A stretch of DNA of 40,670 nucleotides, from assembly GCA_003963125.1 (NCBI GenBank), contig RXJK01000046.1, positions 1 through 40,670 on the forward strand, read 5' to 3'. A program made the position numbers and the translations under genes. Shown in pieces: positions 37,163 to 40,670 of the stretch. The notes beneath the pieces were generated by a model. That model did no database searches. It was not told the origin of the DNA and saw only the letters and a list, made by a program, of their open reading frames with translations. Each line of letters begins with the position of its first letter. The first letter of the stretch is position 1. Origin of the DNA: Hyphomicrobiales bacterium (GTDB lineage Bacteria; Pseudomonadota; Alphaproteobacteria; Rhizobiales; Hyphomicrobiaceae).

Positions 37163-37666
37163 CTACGCAGGCCGGCTTTCCAGCACCTCCAGCAACGAGC
37201 TCAAGGCCTTGGCGGCAAAGGCGTGCATGTTGGCGCGCCGGTCCGACTCGCCGGTTTCGAGCGTCAGGGTCTTCTCGACGGGACCGGAGAGCGCAATGCA
37301 GCAGTGCCCGGCCGCATCCCCGTAGCGGTTCCCGCTGGGCCCCGTGGCGCCCGTTTCGGCCAGCCCCCAGGTCACCCGGTGCTGCTCCCGCACGGTGCGC
37401 GCGACGATGGCTGCGTACGGCTCGCTGGCGGAGCGGACGTGCGCCACGGCCTCGTTGGGGATCTGCAGCAGCGCCCGCCGGGCGCGCCGCGTATAGACCA
37501 CGGCCCCTCCGTAAAAGTAGGCCGATGCCCCGGGTACCGACAGCAAGGCCGCGCTGATCAGGCCGCCGGTGGAGCTTTCGCCGACCGCAATTGTCTCCTT
37601 CCGAGCGATGAGCTCCTTGGCGATCCGCTCGGCCAGGGCCACCAGGGCATCCATCGTCGGGTCCAT
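37163..37666 (-). CDS. CinA family protein (C-terminal, PncC-like nicotinamide-nucleotide amidohydrolase)
   Basis: MDPTMDALVALAERIAKELIARKETIAVGESSTGGLISAALLSVPGASAYFYGGAVVYT...WGLAETGATGPSGNRYGDAAGHCCIAL. Confidence 0.92.
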   Translation of the reverse strand: MDPTMDALVALAERIAKELIARKETIAVGESSTGGLISAALLSVPGASAYFYGGAVVYTRRARRALLQIPNEAVAHVRSASEPYAAIVARTVREQHRVTWGLAETGATGPSGNRYGDAAGHCCIALSGPVEKTLTLETGESDRRANMHAFAAKALSSLLEVLESRPA

Positions 37667-37778
37667 ACAGTCCTCCCGGATCTCGATTTCGCCGCCCACG
37701 TCGCGCTCTGGACAAAGGCCGCCGGGCCAATGCTAGTACGCCCAGCCGATCGAAGCACAGAAATTGGGGGAAACGAGC

Positions 37779-38000
37779 ATGGCAGACATTGAGGCGCGCA
37801 CGGAGGTCTCGGGCTCCGTCTGGAAAATCCTGGCCGAGGTCGGGCAGCGGGTCGAGGCCGGCGACACCATCATGCTCATCGAGTCCATGAAGATGGAGAT
37901 CCCCGTCACGGCCGACGCGCCGGGGACCCTCGCCCGCATCCTCGTCGCCGAGAAGGCGCCCGTTACGGAAGGGCAGCTCGTCGCCGTCCTGACCGCCTGA
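37779..38000 (+). CDS. Stand-alone biotin/lipoyl carrier domain protein (BCCP-like)
   Basis: MADIEARTEVSGSVWKILAEVGQRVEAGDTIMLIESMKMEIPVTADAPGTLARILVAEKAPVTEGQLVAVLTA; MKM biotinylation motif. Confidence 0.93.
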   Translation: MADIEARTEVSGSVWKILAEVGQRVEAGDTIMLIESMKMEIPVTADAPGTLARILVAEKAPVTEGQLVAVLTA

Positions 38001-38011
38001 CCCCAAAAGCA

Positions 38012-38039
38012 AAGGGGCGAGCCAAAGGCCCGCCCCCTT
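38012..38039 (-). terminator. Probable terminator of trxA (minus strand), between convergent genes
   Basis: AAGGGGCGAGCC-AAA-GGCCCGCCCCCTT stem; followed on the minus strand by TTTGCTTTT. Confidence 0.65.
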
Positions 38040-38063
38040 CGAAATCCGACAGTCCGCCGAAGT

Positions 38064-38390
38064 TCAGATCGACTGCGCGATCCAATCCTGCAGCTGCTTC
38101 TTCTGCGTCAGGGCGCCGACGCGCTGCGCGGCCACCTTGCCGTCCTTGAAGATCATCAGCGTCGGCATCGCCTGGATGTGATACTGCTGCGTGATCCCGG
38201 GGTTCTGGTCCACGTCGATCTTGGCGATCTTGACCTTGCCCTTCATCTCCGTCGCGACCGCGTCGAGCGCAGGCGCCATGGCCTTGCAGGGGCCGCACCA
38301 CTCCGCGAAGAAGTCGACGAGAACGGGCTCCGACGACTGCAGCACGTCCTCTTTGAAGCTGGCGTCGGAAACGTGCACGGTGTCGCTCAT
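38064..38390 (-). CDS. trxA: Thioredoxin
   Basis: VLVDFFAEWCGPCKAMAPALDAVATEMKGKVKIAKIDVDQNPGITQQYHIQAMPTLMIFKDGK; WCGPCK active site. Confidence 0.98.
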   Translation of the reverse strand: MSDTVHVSDASFKEDVLQSSEPVLVDFFAEWCGPCKAMAPALDAVATEMKGKVKIAKIDVDQNPGITQQYHIQAMPTLMIFKDGKVAAQRVGALTQKKQLQDWIAQSI

Positions 38391-38477
38391 GATCTGTCTC
38401 CTTTGTGCTCCCTGGGGAGCCTATGCACCCGTCGCATCAGCACGGGCTGATTTGCCCGGAAGGTAGGGAGCGGCCCA

Positions 38478-40670
38478 TCAGGCGTCAAGGACGACCGGGT
38501 CGAGCTCCCACAAACGTGCTTGGTAGGTATCTAGCGTCCCTTCCGCGATTTCCATGATGCGCGGTCCGTCCGTCCAGAGAATGGCGCAGCGCACCGGCGT
38601 CTTGGGAAATATGCTTTGCACCGCAAGCCGGTAGGCGGAAAGTTGCAGAAGATAGGCGTCGGCAACGTCGTCCGCATTTTCGGGCGGCGGCCTGTTCGTC
38701 TTGAAGTCGACGATCATCACCGCGTCCTTGGTCCTGACCAGCCGATCGATCTTGCCGCTGAGCCGCAGCGACGGCCCCTTTTGCCCGTTCGGCCGCGGGA
38801 TCTCCGCCGACAGGGCGACCTCGGCCCGGCTGTCCGGCCCGAACAGCGGGGCGAACGTGGCATCTCTCAGGATCGTGATCGTTTCGGCGACGATGCCGTC
38901 GCGGGCGGCTGCCGAAAGCTTCGGGGCCTGCGCCGCCAGGAACGCCTTGGCTGTCGCCTCCTGCTGCCCCGTTGGCAGCGAGGGAAGATGCTCGAGCAAG
39001 GCGTGGGTCAGCGTGCCGCGCAGGAAGCGCGCTTCGTCCGCCAGCACGGCCGGCGCCAGGATGACGGGCTCCCGCGGGCGCTTGCCCGTGGGCGGCTTCG
39101 CCTCCCGCTTGCCCGTACCCGTCGCCTCCATTTCCAGCGGTGCTAACCGGGACGGCGAGAGCGGCATCGTCAGCAGCGGCTCGACGGGCGCCGGCCGGCT
39201 GGCCCACGCAGGCATCGGGCCCGGATCGCTCACCGCGGCCGCCCTGTCCTTTTTCACGGAGGCCGCAACCGCTTGCTTGCTCTTCAGGACGACAACCGGC
39301 CGCCCGTCCTTGGCCGTCTCCGCCTGCCCCACATCATCGAGGCCTGCTTTGATGAGATTGTACCAGCAGTCGTCTGCCGGATCCTTTGCGCCTTTGAAGC
39401 CCGCAACGTAGAGCCGGTCCCGCGGCCGCGTGAGCGCCACGTAGAGCAGCCTGTTGCGCTCCTCCGTCTCGGCATCCTGGATCGCCTGCCGCGCAGCCGC
39501 GACTGCCGCGACACCCGATGTCCCCTTCACGGGCCACAACAGCGGCGGCGCCGCCTCTTCGTCGTCCGTCACCATCTCGATCAGCGTGCCGGGCGGACGC
39601 CCCGCTGCCGAGTGGCAGGTATCCGGCAGGAACACGATCGGCGCCTCAAGCCCTTTGGCGCCATGCACCGTCATCACGCGCACCTCGTTGCGCCCCTGCT
39701 CCATGTCGCGCTTGATCTCGTGCCGCACCTCGCCGAGCGAGATCAGGAAGCCCTGCAGCGTCGGCGGCGCGTGCTCGCCATAGGCGAGCGCGAGATTGAG
39801 GAACTCGTCGATGGGATCCGCCGCATCGGGCCCGAGCCGCGCCAGCATGGCCGCACGTTGGCCCTCGGCATCGAGCAGGGCCGCGAAGAACTCGTACGGG
39901 GGAAGCTGCCGCGACAGCCGTTGCCAGCGCAGCAGCCGGTCAACGGCATCCTGGTACTTCGCGGCGCTCCTCCCGTGCTCGCGCAGGGCCTGCCACAGCG
40001 TACCCGATCGCTTCGGCGCAAGGACGAGAAGATCGTCGTCATCGAACCCGAACAGCGGTGATTTCAGCACGCAGGCGAGCGACAGGTCGTCTTCCGGCAG
40101 CAGCATCACCTGCGCCAGCGCCATCAGGTCCATCACGGCGATCTGCTCGGTGATGAGCAGGCGATCGGCGCCGGCGACCGGAATGCCCTTCGCCTTCAAG
40201 GCGGACACCATCACCGGCGCGAATGGCGCCCGCTTGCGCACGAGGATGAGGATGTCGCCCGCGCGGATCGGCCGCGCCTCGGACGCCAGCATCTCGCCGG
40301 ATGCGAGCCAGCCGGCGATGGTCTCGGCGATGCGCGCCGCGAGCCGTGCCGCGGGCTTGCGCGACATCGGCGAGGACAAGGGCTCCCAGGGCTTGCTCTC
40401 GTCCTGCACGGCGTCGGGAGCTTCGAGATCCCAGACCTCGACGTGGCCGGCGTGCCCCGCGCGATACGCGATGTGGCGAACGGGCGCGTCGCCGACACCC
40501 GGCGTCCGCGCCCGGTTCGCGAACACCTTGTCGACCGCCGCCAGGATCGGCGCCGTGGATCGGAACGACAGCAACAGTGGGATCGTCCGCCACTTGAGCC
40601 CCGAGCCCTTTGTCGCGTGCTCGAAGCGCTCGCCCGTCTTCCGGAACATGTGCGGCGCCGCGCCCTGGAA
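38478..40670 (-). CDS. addA: Double-strand break repair helicase-nuclease AddA, C-terminal part (5' end outside window)
   Basis: Frame open to the window edge (FQGAAPHMFRKTGERFEHATKGSGLKWRTIPLLLSFRSTAPIL); VRVMTVHGAKGLEAPIVFLPDT; RNRLLYVALTRPRDRLYVAG; C-terminal nuclease LSGKIDRLVRTKDAVMIVDFKTNRPPP....YLLQLSAYR. Confidence 0.96.
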   Translation of the reverse strand, partial: FQGAAPHMFRKTGERFEHATKGSGLKWRTIPLLLSFRSTAPILAAVDKVFANRARTPGVGDAPVRHIAYRAGHAGHVEVWDLEAPDAVQDESKPWEPLSSPMSRKPAARLAARIAETIAGWLASGEMLASEARPIRAGDILILVRKRAPFAPVMVSALKAKGIPVAGADRLLITEQIAVMDLMALAQVMLLPEDDLSLACVLKSPLFGFDDDDLLVLAPKRSGTLWQALREHGRSAAKYQDAVDRLLRWQRLSRQLPPYEFFAALLDAEGQRAAMLARLGPDAADPIDEFLNLALAYGEHAPPTLQGFLISLGEVRHEIKRDMEQGRNEVRVMTVHGAKGLEAPIVFLPDTCHSAAGRPPGTLIEMVTDDEEAAPPLLWPVKGTSGVAAVAAARQAIQDAETEERNRLLYVALTRPRDRLYVAGFKGAKDPADDCWYNLIKAGLDDVGQAETAKDGRPVVVLKSKQAVAASVKKDRAAAVSDPGPMPAWASRPAPVEPLLTMPLSPSRLAPLEMEATGTGKREAKPPTGKRPREPVILAPAVLADEARFLRGTLTHALLEHLPSLPTGQQEATAKAFLAAQAPKLSAAARDGIVAETITILRDATFAPLFGPDSRAEVALSAEIPRPNGQKGPSLRLSGKIDRLVRTKDAVMIVDFKTNRPPPENADDVADAYLLQLSAYRLAVQSIFPKTPVRCAILWTDGPRIMEIAEGTLDTYQARLWELDPVVLDA

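Overview
This is a high-GC, gene-dense chromosomal window. Gene content and order (bamD-ligA, band-7/NfeD, DUF465-purEK, addA-trxA) suggest an alphaproteobacterium, probably Hyphomicrobiales; that assignment is inference. I see about 40 protein-coding genes: DNA repair/replication (ligA, recJ, addA 3' part, Pif1-like helicase), purEK, typA/bipA, a polar amino-acid ABC transporter next to a dialkylglycine-decarboxylase-like aminotransferase, an SsuA/TauA-type ABC transporter, an orphan TRAP substrate-binding protein, and several oxidoreductases and dehydrogenases. I recognised no tRNA, rRNA, CRISPR array, prophage or transposase. The items most worth a second look are: (1) an in-frame amber TAG that splits a band-7/SPFH gene whose conserved C-terminus continues in the same frame; (2) two related families of dispersed intergenic palindromes with conserved arms and variable but self-complementary cores, one family about 107 bp long with a GNRA-type loop; (3) a DUF2130 protein with an N-terminal CPWC knuckle, a long coiled coil and a C-terminal E...D-x17-DSK pattern that suggests a PD-(D/E)XK nuclease, convergent with a Pif1-like helicase; (4) a tandem pair of small secreted four-Cys proteins; (5) tandem NfeD-like genes; (6) a putative dialkylglycine uptake and catabolism locus. 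Most long antisense ORFs in the supplied track are GC-rich shadow ORFs.
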